From: Streptomyces gilvus
GTDB taxonomy: Bacteria > Actinomycetota > Actinomycetes > Streptomycetales > Streptomycetaceae
Assembly (NCBI RefSeq): GCF_022513565.1
Contig: NZ_JAKWBE010000040.1
Span: forward strand, 1-60,120
DNA length: 60,120 bases
Direction: 5' to 3'
Shown here: positions 37,672-45,737 of the stretch, piece after piece
How positions within the stretch are numbered: position 1 is the first letter of the stretch
Layout: each line of letters begins with the position of its first letter
The notes under the pieces: generated by a model
Databases searched by the model: none
What the model saw: the letters and a program-made list of their open reading frames with translations, nothing else
What the model was told of the DNA's origin: nothing
Position numbers and translations under genes: made by a program

Positions 37672-39837
37672 TCAGCGCAGCGCGTCCAGCTCCTGTAGAG
37701 CGAGTTGTGCGGTGTAGGAGGGATCGGACGGCTCATGGGCGAGCCGCCGGAGATGGTGGTCGAGACGGCGGAAGTCGCCGTCGTCAACGATCAGTTCGTC
37801 GACGAGGTCCAACAGGGCCTCGCGCGACTCGCCGTGCCGGTCGGCCTGTCGGATCCAGGCTTCCAGGACGTTCAGGCTCTCTCGTGTCGTGACCCGGTGG
37901 GCGAGGGCGCCTCGCCAGAGGTCGACGACGTCCTCGTCGATGCGCGTCCCGCCGGGACGTTCGTCGCCGCCCGGCCCCTGCTGCCCGTACCGGTCGAACA
38001 GCCAGAGCACGGAGGGCCAGTGCACCGCGTCGGGACGACCGTCCGCGCCGTACAGTCGGCAGATCCGCACGAACGCGCCGAGGAGCTGTCCGCGCGCGGG
38101 GTCGCCGGCATCGTCCAGCCACGTCCCCATCGCCTCCAGCACGAGCGCGTGGAGCCCGCTGGTGAACGCCGCGGACAGACCGAACCTGACGGCCCAGGTC
38201 ACTCCCTCGTCCTTCGCGTCGAGGAGTTCCCCGAGCCCCTGGAGACCGGCGACAGGCTGCACCGGAGTCACCGCGAGTCCCCAGGCGAGAGCGGCGGTCA
38301 TACGGCGGTACCGGCTCGGCGCGGAACTCCAGGACTCCACCAGCCCGAGTGCGTGCGCGGCGACGGCCGGCTCCCGGACGGCCACGGAGAGAGCGATGGC
38401 CGCCGCCACCCTGTCCCGCGAGTCGGGAGACAGGGCCCACGGCTGCAGCACTTCCTCCGCGATCTCGGCGAAACTCTGCAAGGACAGCCGTCCCATGACG
38501 ACCGCCGCCCGGCGCCGTACCGCCGCGTCGCGGTCGTGCACCAGGTCCGAGAGCCAGCGCAGCAGCAATGCCGCGTCGTACTCCTGCCAGACGACGTCGA
38601 TCAGCGCCGAGGCCAGGCCCCGGGTGGCGAAGTCCACGACTTCCGCCGGGCTGCTGCCGTAACGGGTGTGCACGGCGGCCGTGAAGGTGACGGCCCGTAC
38701 GGCCTCGAGGCGTTCCTTGCGCGTCATGTCGAGGAAGGGACGGGGCCTGACGCGCCCCTGGGTGGAGGCCTCGTACACGACGTCGGCGAGGCGGTTCGCG
38801 AGACGGTTGACGGTGGCGTAGGGGAAGCCCCCGAAGAAGGCCACCGCGAGGGCCAGTTCGCGGTGCAGGTCCTGGTTCTGCAGCAGACCCGCCGCATCCT
38901 GTCTGATCCGTCCGGCAGCCTGGGCCATGCACTCGGAGACGGTGACCGTCCCGTCCGCGGTCCGGGCCAGTTCGCGCGCGGTGTGGGCGATCTCAGCCGG
39001 TATCGGGCCGCTGGCGAGCCACTCGGCCACTTCGGGATCGTCGAGCAGGACGTCGGCGAGGGCACGCCGGTCCGTCGGCAGCCGGTACAGCAGGTGGCTG
39101 CGTAACAGGCGTCTGCCGTCGGGGCGTTCGCCCACCGACACCGTCCAGGTGACCATGTCCACCGAGACCGGGGAGGCGTCGGTGACGACCAGCACCAGGT
39201 AGGCCCGCCGGTCGGTGAGGACGCGGGACAGCCTGGAGAGGGTGAACCCCGTGAGCTCTCGCTCACCCGTCGTCCGCAGCCCGGTTTCGAGGACGTACGC
39301 ACAGCCGGGTTTCACATCGGCCGCGACGAGGGCGTCCGGGTCGGTTCCCGGGGCCAGGAAGCGGCACTGGCCACCGCGCTGCAGGAGGGTGACGGCGACG
39401 GCGGTGGCCAGGAACCGGCGCCCGCTGTGGCGAGGGCCGCGCAGCACGAGCACGTGGTGGGCGCGGAGGGTCTCCTCCGCCTGTTCCGCGCACGGCGGGC
39501 GGACGTAGACCTGCTCCATCTCCGTCGTCTCGGTATCGGTGAGTCGGTACCAACCGGGCGCGCGGCGCGCGGACCGGCCGCCCATGTTGAGGACGAACTG
39601 GTCGCCCCCGACGATCGACTCGGCCTTCACCCGTCTCCGGAAGTCCATCGAGCCGGCGTGGTCGAACCGCTCCACGTCGTCGTCGAGTTCGGAACGCAGA
39701 CGCCGCAACTCGTCCAGCCGGAAGTCGGCGTCCTCTGAGCCCTCGGCCTGGTCGCGGTCACCGTGCGGCGCGTGGTTCGCGGTGTCGTCCTCGCTCTCGG
39801 ATCCTCCGCCGTCCGAGGGCCGCTCGCCGGAGGTCAC
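37672..39837 (-). CDS. Large STAND-like NTPase with degenerate P-loop and helical-repeat C-terminus
   Basis: The protein is 721 residues. Residues 1-60 are acidic and disordered. Residues 71-84 carry the motif KAESIVGGDQFVLN, echoed in the cyclase tail. A nucleotide-binding region starts near 105 (QVYVRPPCAEQAEETL) with a P-loop-like LRGPRHSGRR at 132-141, in which the usual Lys-Ser/Thr is replaced by Arg-Arg, and a Walker B-like YLVLVVTDAS near 215. The C-terminal 350 residues are helical repeats (RRRAAVVMGRLSLQSFAEIA, RDRVAAAIALSVAVREPA) of HEAT type. It may act as an inactive or signal-receiving STAND scaffold. It overlaps the cyclase gene by ATGA. Confidence 0.8.
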   Translation of the reverse strand: MTSGERPSDGGGSESEDDTANHAPHGDRDQAEGSEDADFRLDELRRLRSELDDDVERFDHAGSMDFRRRVKAESIVGGDQFVLNMGGRSARRAPGWYRLTDTETTEMEQVYVRPPCAEQAEETLRAHHVLVLRGPRHSGRRFLATAVAVTLLQRGGQCRFLAPGTDPDALVAADVKPGCAYVLETGLRTTGERELTGFTLSRLSRVLTDRRAYLVLVVTDASPVSVDMVTWTVSVGERPDGRRLLRSHLLYRLPTDRRALADVLLDDPEVAEWLASGPIPAEIAHTARELARTADGTVTVSECMAQAAGRIRQDAAGLLQNQDLHRELALAVAFFGGFPYATVNRLANRLADVVYEASTQGRVRPRPFLDMTRKERLEAVRAVTFTAAVHTRYGSSPAEVVDFATRGLASALIDVVWQEYDAALLLRWLSDLVHDRDAAVRRRAAVVMGRLSLQSFAEIAEEVLQPWALSPDSRDRVAAAIALSVAVREPAVAAHALGLVESWSSAPSRYRRMTAALAWGLAVTPVQPVAGLQGLGELLDAKDEGVTWAVRFGLSAAFTSGLHALVLEAMGTWLDDAGDPARGQLLGAFVRICRLYGADGRPDAVHWPSVLWLFDRYGQQGPGGDERPGGTRIDEDVVDLWRGALAHRVTTRESLNVLEAWIRQADRHGESREALLDLVDELIVDDGDFRRLDHHLRRLAHEPSDPSYTAQLALQELDALR

Positions 39838-40604
39838 GGGGTGTTCCGGAAATTGATCTGGGGGCCGTTGACCACGTTCTCGGCCTTGACGACGTCGTGG
39901 AAGGTGATGCCACCCCCGCCACGATGCTCCCCGGCGCCGGGAGTGGTGTCCTTCTCGGCTCGACGGGAACTCCGCTCCGGCTCCTCGGCCGTCCCGGGGG
40001 CGCGGGGTCCGCGCGGCGCCGGTGTCAGCCAGGCTGCCACCTGTTTCCCGCCCTTCACGGTGAGCCGGGTCTCCCCGAACAGGTCCGGGTCGAGATCGCC
40101 GTGCCCATGCCGTACGACGCCGTTCCAGATCTCCTCCGACACGGCCACCACACTGGAAAGGCCGCTTTCGGCCAGCGCCTGACGCAGTTCGTCGGCGTCG
40201 AGCATGCCGTGGAGCAGGTTGACGTCCCCGCCGTCCGCGTCGCCGCCGTCCGGGGTGGGGACGAGATACCCGCCGTGCACGACCAGGCGCAGGCCGAGAC
40301 GCATCGCCTCCGAGGATTGCTTGTTGTGGCGCCGCAGCAGAGGCGGCAGAGGACCGATGAGGGCTTCCACCACGGGGACCGGCGAGATGTGCGGCAGGAA
40401 GTCGTACCGGCCGCCGTCGCCCCGGCTGCGCAGCACGTAGCAGTCGCTGTCGACGCCCTGCTGGCTCAGGGCGTCGGCGATCGCCGTGGTCTGCGCCCTC
40501 CGCAGTGCGGGCAGGACGCTGTCGTCACGCGACGGCTGCGAGGACCCTCGAACGTCGACACCCAGCATGACGTGGTGAATCGGCAAAAGCCGGGAAACTG
40601 TCAC
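39834..40604 (-). CDS. Class III nucleotide cyclase-like protein (Pycsar-type cyclase candidate)
   Basis: The protein is 256 residues. The two metal-binding Asp positions are present: Asp17 in MLGVDVRGSS and Asp63 in SRGDGG. The class III fold continues with LGLRLVVHGGYLV, GDVNLLHGMLDADEL (Asn of the VN motif) and VVAVSEEIWNGVVR. It is a single small cyclase domain with an Arg/Glu linker and a tail motif KAENVVNGPQINF (240-252) shared with the STAND-like protein. It probably makes a cyclic mononucleotide messenger; cUMP or cCMP would fit Pycsar, but base specificity is unknown. GTG 40604 follows a GGGGGG ribosome site. It overlaps the STAND gene. Confidence 0.82.
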   Translation of the reverse strand: MTVSRLLPIHHVMLGVDVRGSSQPSRDDSVLPALRRAQTTAIADALSQQGVDSDCYVLRSRGDGGRYDFLPHISPVPVVEALIGPLPPLLRRHNKQSSEAMRLGLRLVVHGGYLVPTPDGGDADGGDVNLLHGMLDADELRQALAESGLSSVVAVSEEIWNGVVRHGHGDLDPDLFGETRLTVKGGKQVAAWLTPAPRGPRAPGTAEEPERSSRRAEKDTTPGAGEHRGGGGITFHDVVKAENVVNGPQINFRNTP

Positions 40605-40650
40605 GCCGCCCGCCCCCCAAGATCAAGCGCCACAGATCGTTCCTTCCGCC

Positions 40651-40683
40651 GACACACCGGCAGACAGGTCTGACCTCGGTGTC
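40651..40683. promoter_or_regulatory. Interrupted palindrome between the PycTM-like and cyclase genes
   Basis: CAGAC-AG-GTCTG (40661-40672) is flanked by GACAC.CCG and CGGTGTC arms, spanning 40651-40683. It lies in the 146-bp gap 47 bases before the cyclase start. It could be an operator or an attenuator hairpin; no T-tract follows, so simple termination is unlikely. Confidence 0.5.
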
Positions 40684-40750
40684 GATGCGTCAGGGAAGGA
40701 GATTGAGAGAGTAACCAGAGTCACAGACATTTAGCCAATGAATCATCAAA

Positions 40751-41248
40751 TCACGTCCAAACGATCACGAACAGCAGCGCCACCAGCCCTCCACCCGCAC
40801 CGACCGCCCAGGACAAAGCCCTTCGGAAGGAAGCGAACTTGAGCTCGGCGACCGCCGCGAGATCGACGGCGTGCTGCCATGCCTCGGCACGTGCCCGTCC
40901 CGGCTCCGCAGCGGGTGTCACCGGTCCCTGTGTGCGAGCGAGCGACGGCCAGCCGTACCGCGTTGGGGTGCTCGTCACGGTCCTCGGCGCCAGTGTGCGC
41001 AGGACGAACCACGCCGACACCATCGTCGAGATCACCGTGAGGTGCGCCAGCAAGAGGATCAGCGCCTGCCGGACCGTGTGCGGCGGCGCCATGCCCCGCA
41101 GCGCGCTCGCCTGAGTGAGCAGTCCCGCGACCAGTACTCCGAGACTGGCCGCCAGCAGCCCGGCCTTGGTGTCGGCCGAGATGATCCACGCGCTGACCTG
41201 GTCGATCGCCAGCGTGGCGTCCGCCCCCGGCTCGAACTCGTCCCCCAC
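40751..41248 (-). CDS. PycTM-like Pycsar effector membrane protein
   Basis: The protein is 165 residues with the layout of the PycTM effector family: an N-terminal AWIISADTKAG motif (DTKAG at 26-30), two membrane helices (about 30-48 and 58-80, the second followed by WFVLRTLAPR), a cytoplasmic loop, the conserved LAAVAELKFASFRRAL stretch, and a third helix at the C-terminus (GGGLVALLFVIVW). In Pycsar, such proteins depolarise the membrane when the cognate cyclase makes cCMP or cUMP during phage infection. GTG 41248 has GGGAGG 5 bases upstream; the frame runs 39 codons further without homology. It is upstream of the cyclase gene, same strand. Confidence 0.85.
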   Translation of the reverse strand: MGDEFEPGADATLAIDQVSAWIISADTKAGLLAASLGVLVAGLLTQASALRGMAPPHTVRQALILLLAHLTVISTMVSAWFVLRTLAPRTVTSTPTRYGWPSLARTQGPVTPAAEPGRARAEAWQHAVDLAAVAELKFASFRRALSWAVGAGGGLVALLFVIVWT

Positions 41249-41371
41249 AGCCCCTCCCCCGCCCCGCACGTCGCGCGTCGTGTCGAGATCGCCGCCAAAG
41301 GTAGGCGTGCCCCTCCCGCCCCGAGCGCCTTCAGGCCCATCATGTCCGCCGGCGGAGCACCTCACTCCCGG

Positions 41372-42967
41372 TCAGGCCGTCTCCCGGTAGGCCGCCGCCT
41401 CCTCCAGGTCCAGGCGACGCAGCAGGGTGCGCAGCATCTCGTCGTCGATGTAGCGGCCGTCGCGCAGCCGTACGAACATGGCGCGTTCGGCGCCGATCAT
41501 CTCCCGGGACAGGCGGCGGTAGGTGTCGTCGACGGACTCGCCGGTGACCGGGTTGGTCTGGCCCAGGCGCTCCCAGACGGCGTTGCGGCGGCGCTCCAGG
41601 ACCTGGCGGAGGCGGTCGGCGAGGGGCGGCGGGAGGGTGTTGCGCTCGTCGGTGAGCAGTTCGTCCAGGCGCTGTTCGGCGACCCGGGAGGCCTGGGCCT
41701 GGGCGTTGGCCTCGGCGAGGGTCTCGGCCTGCGCGTCCTTGGCGGGGAACCGCACCAGGCGGATCAGCGGGGCCAGGGTGAGGCCCTGCACCACCAGGGT
41801 CCCGATGACCGTGGTGAAGGTCAGGAAGAGGATCAGGTTGCGCTGCGGGAAGGGGCCGCCGCCGTGCACGGTGAGCGGGATGGAGAAGGCGATGGCCAGC
41901 GAGACGACACCGCGCATCGCGGCCCAGGAGGTGACGATCGGGCCTCTCCAGGTGGGATTGTCCTCGCGTTCCCTGATCCGCGGGGACAGCATGCGGGGCA
42001 CGAAGGTCCCCGGGTACACCCAGACGAACCGGGCCAGGACGACCACCAGGAAGACGGCGAGCGCGTACCAGGCGGCGTCGATGCCCCGGTAGTCCCCGAG
42101 GCCCTTGAGCACGACCGGCAGCTGCAGCCCGATGAGCGCGAAGACCGCCGACTCCAGGACGAACGCGACCATCTTCCACACCGCCTCCTCCTGGAGCCGG
42201 GTGGCGAAGTCGACCTCCCACGCGCGGTGCCCGATGTAGAGGGCCACGACCACGACCGCCAGCACACCGGAGGCGTGCACCTGCTCGGCGACGGCGTAGG
42301 CGACGAAGGGGATCAGCAGCGACATGGTGTTCTGCAGCAGCGCCTCCTTCACATGCGTGCGCAGCCAGTGGATCGGCGCCATCAGCACCAGTCCGACCAC
42401 GACACCGCCGACCGCCGCCAGCAGGAACTCGCCGATCCCGCCGATCCAGGACGCGCCCTCGCCGACGGCGGCCGCGACGGCAACCCGGTAGGCGGTGATC
42501 GCGGTCGCGTCGTTCAGCAGGGACTCGCCCTGCAGGATCGTGGTGATCCGGGAGGGCAGCCCGACCCGCCGGGCGACGGCGGCCGCCGCGACCGCGTCCG
42601 TCGGCGCCACGACGGCCCCCAGCACGAGCGCCGCGGGCAGCGGCAGCCCCGGTACGACGAGATAGACGATCCAGCCGACGACGAACGTGGCGAACAGCAC
42701 GTACCCCACCGACAGCAGCGCCACCGGCCGCACGTTCCTGCGCAGATCGAGGTACGAGCTCTCGACCGCCTCCTTGTGCAGCAGCGGCGGCAGCACCAGC
42801 GGCAGCACGATCTCCGGATCGAGCGTGTAGTCGGGCACCCCGGGCAGGTACGACACCACAAGACCCACCGCCACCAGCCACAGCGGCGCCGGCACCGGGG
42901 TGCGGCGCGCGGCCGCGGCGACCGCGGTGCTGCCCGCCACCAGCAACAGCAGGGGCATCACGTCCAT
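41372..42967 (-). CDS. CPA1-family Na+/H+ antiporter
   Basis: The protein is 531 residues with about twelve membrane helices and a cytoplasmic C-terminal domain of about 130 residues. Signature segments are GAVVAPTDAVAAAAV (helix 5 region), ILQGESLLNDATAITAYRVA (catalytic NDA), and SWAAMRGVVSLAIAFSIPL. It exchanges Na+ or K+ for protons at the membrane. ATG 42967 is used; an ATG three codons later is also possible, with GAGGA nearby. It is divergent from the UBP zinc-finger gene. This is a conserved core gene that borders the accessory island. Confidence 0.95.
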   Translation of the reverse strand: MDVMPLLLLVAGSTAVAAAARRTPVPAPLWLVAVGLVVSYLPGVPDYTLDPEIVLPLVLPPLLHKEAVESSYLDLRRNVRPVALLSVGYVLFATFVVGWIVYLVVPGLPLPAALVLGAVVAPTDAVAAAAVARRVGLPSRITTILQGESLLNDATAITAYRVAVAAAVGEGASWIGGIGEFLLAAVGGVVVGLVLMAPIHWLRTHVKEALLQNTMSLLIPFVAYAVAEQVHASGVLAVVVVALYIGHRAWEVDFATRLQEEAVWKMVAFVLESAVFALIGLQLPVVLKGLGDYRGIDAAWYALAVFLVVVLARFVWVYPGTFVPRMLSPRIREREDNPTWRGPIVTSWAAMRGVVSLAIAFSIPLTVHGGGPFPQRNLILFLTFTTVIGTLVVQGLTLAPLIRLVRFPAKDAQAETLAEANAQAQASRVAEQRLDELLTDERNTLPPPLADRLRQVLERRRNAVWERLGQTNPVTGESVDDTYRRLSREMIGAERAMFVRLRDGRYIDDEMLRTLLRRLDLEEAAAYRETA

Positions 42968-43029
42968 CGTCCTCGCCCACCCTCGTTTTTCCGCGCGGCC
43001 CTCCGCGCGGGCGTCGTAATCTGGCAATC

Positions 43030-43290
43030 ATGAAACAGTGCACGCACGCCGAAGCGCTGCCGCTTCCGGAACCCGGTCCGCTCAGCGAGACGTGCCTGGA
43101 GTGTCTGCGGGACGGCACGCACCCGGTGCAGCTGCGGCTGTGCCTCACCTGCGGCCACGTCGGCTGCTGCGACTCGTCGCCGAACCGGCACGCGACGGAG
43201 CACCACAAGGATTCCGGCCACCCGGTCATGCGCACGTTCGAGCCCGGCGAGAACTGGCGTTGGTGCTTCGTCGACCACGTACTTGTGTGA
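43030..43290 (+). CDS. UBP-type zinc-finger domain protein
   Basis: The protein is 86 residues made almost only of a ZnF-UBP domain: CTHAEALPL, CLECLRDGTHPVQLRLCLTCGHVGCCDSS, NRHATEHHKDSGHPVMRTFEPGENWRWCFVDH. The Cys/His zinc ligands are all present. In eukaryotes this fold binds ubiquitin C-termini; in bacteria its role is unknown. The gene is divergent from the antiporter with a 62-bp shared promoter region. Confidence 0.92.
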   Translation: MKQCTHAEALPLPEPGPLSETCLECLRDGTHPVQLRLCLTCGHVGCCDSSPNRHATEHHKDSGHPVMRTFEPGENWRWCFVDHVLV

Positions 43291-43315
43291 CCCTGGACGC
43301 CAGGGTTCCAGGACG

Positions 43316-43340
43316 GTTCGACCGTCTGACGTCTGGGTAC
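43316..43340 (+). promoter_or_regulatory. SigB/SigH-type promoter before the anti-sigma/SigH operon
   Basis: GTTC (43316-43319), a 15-base spacer, and GGGTAC (43335-43340) match the stress sigma consensus GNNT-N14-16-GGGTAY. It lies about 200 bases upstream of the anti-sigma gene. Autoregulation by SigH or a sister sigma factor is the likely meaning. Confidence 0.75.
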
Positions 43341-43549
43341 GTCAACCCGGCGCGTCTTCTTCCCATTGGGAGCCGCAGACCCCTAGACACGGAGCGTGTC
43401 CACAGTTTTACTGTGAGTGACGGCAAGGGGTCGGGGTCCTGGGGACAGGAAAGTTGAGAGCGCGATAGCGTCACCGCTGAACCACACATCGCGTTACCCC
43501 GGGGGGCGACCCTCGGCCCCGTAAAGCTTGTACCACCATGGAGGTGAGG

Positions 43550-43963
43550 GTGTCCCAGATCGCAGGCGAGCCCGCGACCCAGGACTTCGTGGAAGTCCGG
43601 CTGCCGGCCGCGGGTGCCTACCTGTCGGTGCTGCGTACGGCCACGGCCGGTCTCGCGGCCCGTTTGGACTTCACCCTCGACGAGATCGAGGACCTGCGCA
43701 TCGCGGTGGACGAGGCCTGCGCGATCCTGCTGCAGCAGGCCGTGCCCGGCTCGGTGCTCAGCTGTGTCTTCCGGCTCGTCGACGACTCGCTCGAGGTCAC
43801 CGTCTCGGCCCCGACCACGGACGGTCACGCCCCCTCGCGCGACACCTTCGCCTGGACCGTGCTGTCCGCCCTCGCGGGCAAGGTCTCCTCCGCCGTGGAC
43901 GAGGACAAAACCGTTTCGATCAGCCTCTACAAACAGCGCGGCGCGGGACCCGGGCCGGCGTGA
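43550..43963 (+). CDS. Anti-sigma regulatory factor (RsbW-like ATP-binding protein), UshX/PrsH type
   Basis: The protein is 137 residues of the GHKL/HATPase_c_2 kind: FVEVRLPAAGAYLSVLRTAT, then DEIEDLRIAVDEACAILL (N-box Asn replaced by Asp/Glu-rich helix as in RsbW relatives). It binds and inhibits the sigma factor encoded next. GTG 43550 is chosen because GGAGG (43540-43544) lies 5 bases upstream and the product begins MSQIAGEP; the ATG at 43538 would bury that site. The stop overlaps the sigH GTG start by four bases, so the pair is translationally coupled. Confidence 0.93.
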   Translation: MSQIAGEPATQDFVEVRLPAAGAYLSVLRTATAGLAARLDFTLDEIEDLRIAVDEACAILLQQAVPGSVLSCVFRLVDDSLEVTVSAPTTDGHAPSRDTFAWTVLSALAGKVSSAVDEDKTVSISLYKQRGAGPGPA

Positions 43964-45108
43964 GGACAGGGGACGGGCCGGTGCGTGACGAAGAGCGCGG
44001 CACACGGGAGCTGCCGGCCGAGGGCACAGGCGCATCCCGTCACACGGGGGAGCCCGTCGACGGCAGGGCCGGCATCGAGGCCACGGCGGGTATCGCCGGA
44101 ATCCCCGAGCAGGCCCGGCCGCATCCGGAGGAGGGCGCGGACCACGCGGCGGCGACCGGCTTCCTGGACGACGGCGGCCGGCGGGATCGGGAAGGTGCCG
44201 CGCCGAGCACCCCTGCGGACGGGCCGGACGGGATCGCCCCGCCCCGGCCGCAGGCGAGGGCTGGGCGAAGGACAACGGGCGGGACGATGAGCGAGCACGA
44301 GCGAGACGAGCAGCAGGACGCGCAGAGCGTGCAGCGGGCCACGCAGCACGACGCACAGGACCGCAGCGGAGCGCGCGCGATGTTCGTCGAACTGCGCGGG
44401 CTGAAGGACGGCAGCCCCGAGTACGCGGAGCTGCGCAACAAGCTGGTCCGTATGCATCTGCCGCTGGTCGAGCACCTCGCGCGCCGCTTCCGCAACCGCG
44501 GCGAGCCGCTGGACGACCTCACCCAGGTCGCCACCATCGGCCTGATCAAGTCCGTCGACCGCTTCGACCCCGACCGCGGCGTGGAGTTCTCGACGTACGC
44601 GACCCCGACGGTCGTTGGCGAGATCAAGCGCCACTTCCGCGACAAGGGCTGGGCGGTTCGGGTGCCGCGGCGCCTGCAGGAACTGCGCCTCGCGCTCACC
44701 ACGGCCACCGCTGAGCTGTCCCAGCAGCACGGCCGCTCCCCGACCGTGCACGAGCTCGCCGAGAAGCTGGCGATCTCGGAGGAGGAGGTCCTGGAGGGCC
44801 TGGAGTCGGCCAACGCCTACTCCACGCTGTCCCTGGACGTCCCCGACACCGACGACGAGTCCCCGGCGGTCGCGGACACCCTGGGCGCCGAGGACGAGGC
44901 GCTGGAGGGCGTCGAGTACCGCGAGTCGCTCAAGCCGCTGCTGGAGGACCTGCCGCCGAGGGAGAAGCGGATCCTGCTGCTGCGCTTCTTCGGGAACATG
45001 ACCCAGTCGCAGATCGCGCAGGAGGTCGGCATCTCCCAGATGCACGTCTCCCGTCTGCTGGCGCGCACCCTGGCCCAGCTGCGGGAGAAGCTGCTGGTGG
45101 AGGAGTAG
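43960..45108 (+). CDS. sigH: SigB-family stress RNA polymerase sigma factor SigH
   Basis: The protein is up to 382 residues. A long N-terminal extension of about 110 residues (Gly/Ala/Glu-rich) precedes an internal ATG at 44287 (MSEHERDEQQDAQS). The sigma domains follow: region 2 (LVEHLARRFRNRGEPLDDLTQVATIGLIKSVDRFDPDRGVEFSTYA), region 3 (VRVPRRLQELRLALTTATAEL) and region 4 (LPPREKRILLLRFFGNMTQSQIAQEVGISQMHVSRLL). SigH of S. coelicolor is known in longer and shorter forms, and this gene keeps that layout. It directs stress and developmental genes and is held by the anti-sigma protein encoded just upstream. Confidence 0.94.
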   Translation: MRTGDGPVRDEERGTRELPAEGTGASRHTGEPVDGRAGIEATAGIAGIPEQARPHPEEGADHAAATGFLDDGGRRDREGAAPSTPADGPDGIAPPRPQARAGRRTTGGTMSEHERDEQQDAQSVQRATQHDAQDRSGARAMFVELRGLKDGSPEYAELRNKLVRMHLPLVEHLARRFRNRGEPLDDLTQVATIGLIKSVDRFDPDRGVEFSTYATPTVVGEIKRHFRDKGWAVRVPRRLQELRLALTTATAELSQQHGRSPTVHELAEKLAISEEEVLEGLESANAYSTLSLDVPDTDDESPAVADTLGAEDEALEGVEYRESLKPLLEDLPPREKRILLLRFFGNMTQSQIAQEVGISQMHVSRLLARTLAQLREKLLVEE

Positions 45109-45116
45109 CCGTACGC

Positions 45117-45566
45117 CTACTGCTTGCCGTCCTGGGCGCGGCCCGGACCCTTGATACCGAGGGCCTGGGTCGTGGCCGGGTTGACCAGCAGCACCAGGGC
45201 GGCGACGGCGACGACCGCCAGCGCGATCCCCGCCGGGATCGCCACGCTGTCGGCCTGCAGCAGGTTGTAGGCCACCGGCAGCGCCATGATCTGCGTGATG
45301 ACGGCCGGGCCCCGGCTCCAGCTCCTGCGCGTGAGCAGCCCGCGCGCGGCGAGCAGCGGCAGCAGGGCGAGGACGAGCAGGGTGACGCCGCCGGTGACGG
45401 CGGAGCCCCGGTCGTCCGGGTCGCCCACGAGGCCCTCCACGAGCATCCAGACGCCCCCGACGGCCAGCGCGAGCCCTTCCAGCCCGGCGAGCGCGGCGGC
45501 GTACGTCAGACGCCGCGGGCGGGGGCCGGTGTCTTCCTCGGTGGCGGGGGTCTTCTCACTGGTCAC
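45117..45566 (-). CDS. Four-helix integral membrane protein
   Basis: The protein is 149 residues. A charged cytoplasmic start (SEKTPATEEDTGPRPRR) is followed by four hydrophobic segments (AAALAGLEGLALAVGGVWML, GGVTLLVLALLPLLAARGLL, VITQIMALPVAYNLLQ and AIPAGIALAVVAVAALVLLV), ending in a polar tail. No family function is known to me; it resembles common Streptomyces integral membrane proteins. GTG 45566 is used, with a weak site. It converges on sigH with an 8-base gap. Confidence 0.85.
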   Translation of the reverse strand: MTSEKTPATEEDTGPRPRRLTYAAALAGLEGLALAVGGVWMLVEGLVGDPDDRGSAVTGGVTLLVLALLPLLAARGLLTRRSWSRGPAVITQIMALPVAYNLLQADSVAIPAGIALAVVAVAALVLLVNPATTQALGIKGPGRAQDGKQ

Positions 45567-45737
45567 CCCTGAAGGGTAGCCCTGGGCAGGCCGGTCGGCC
45601 CGGGGGCGGGCCCGGGGGACGCAGGCCCTCTCGGCGGGGTTGAGCCGACCCCGGGTGGCGAGACTCACGCCCCCTCCTCTTACCTGATCCCTACCTCGCG
45701 CTGTGCCCGGTACCAGGCAGTAGGTACGCTGCAACTC

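Noticed and set aside
40751..41365. Longer start (41365) for the PycTM-like protein
   Set aside because: The extra 39 residues are low-complexity and GTG 41248 has a good ribosome site.
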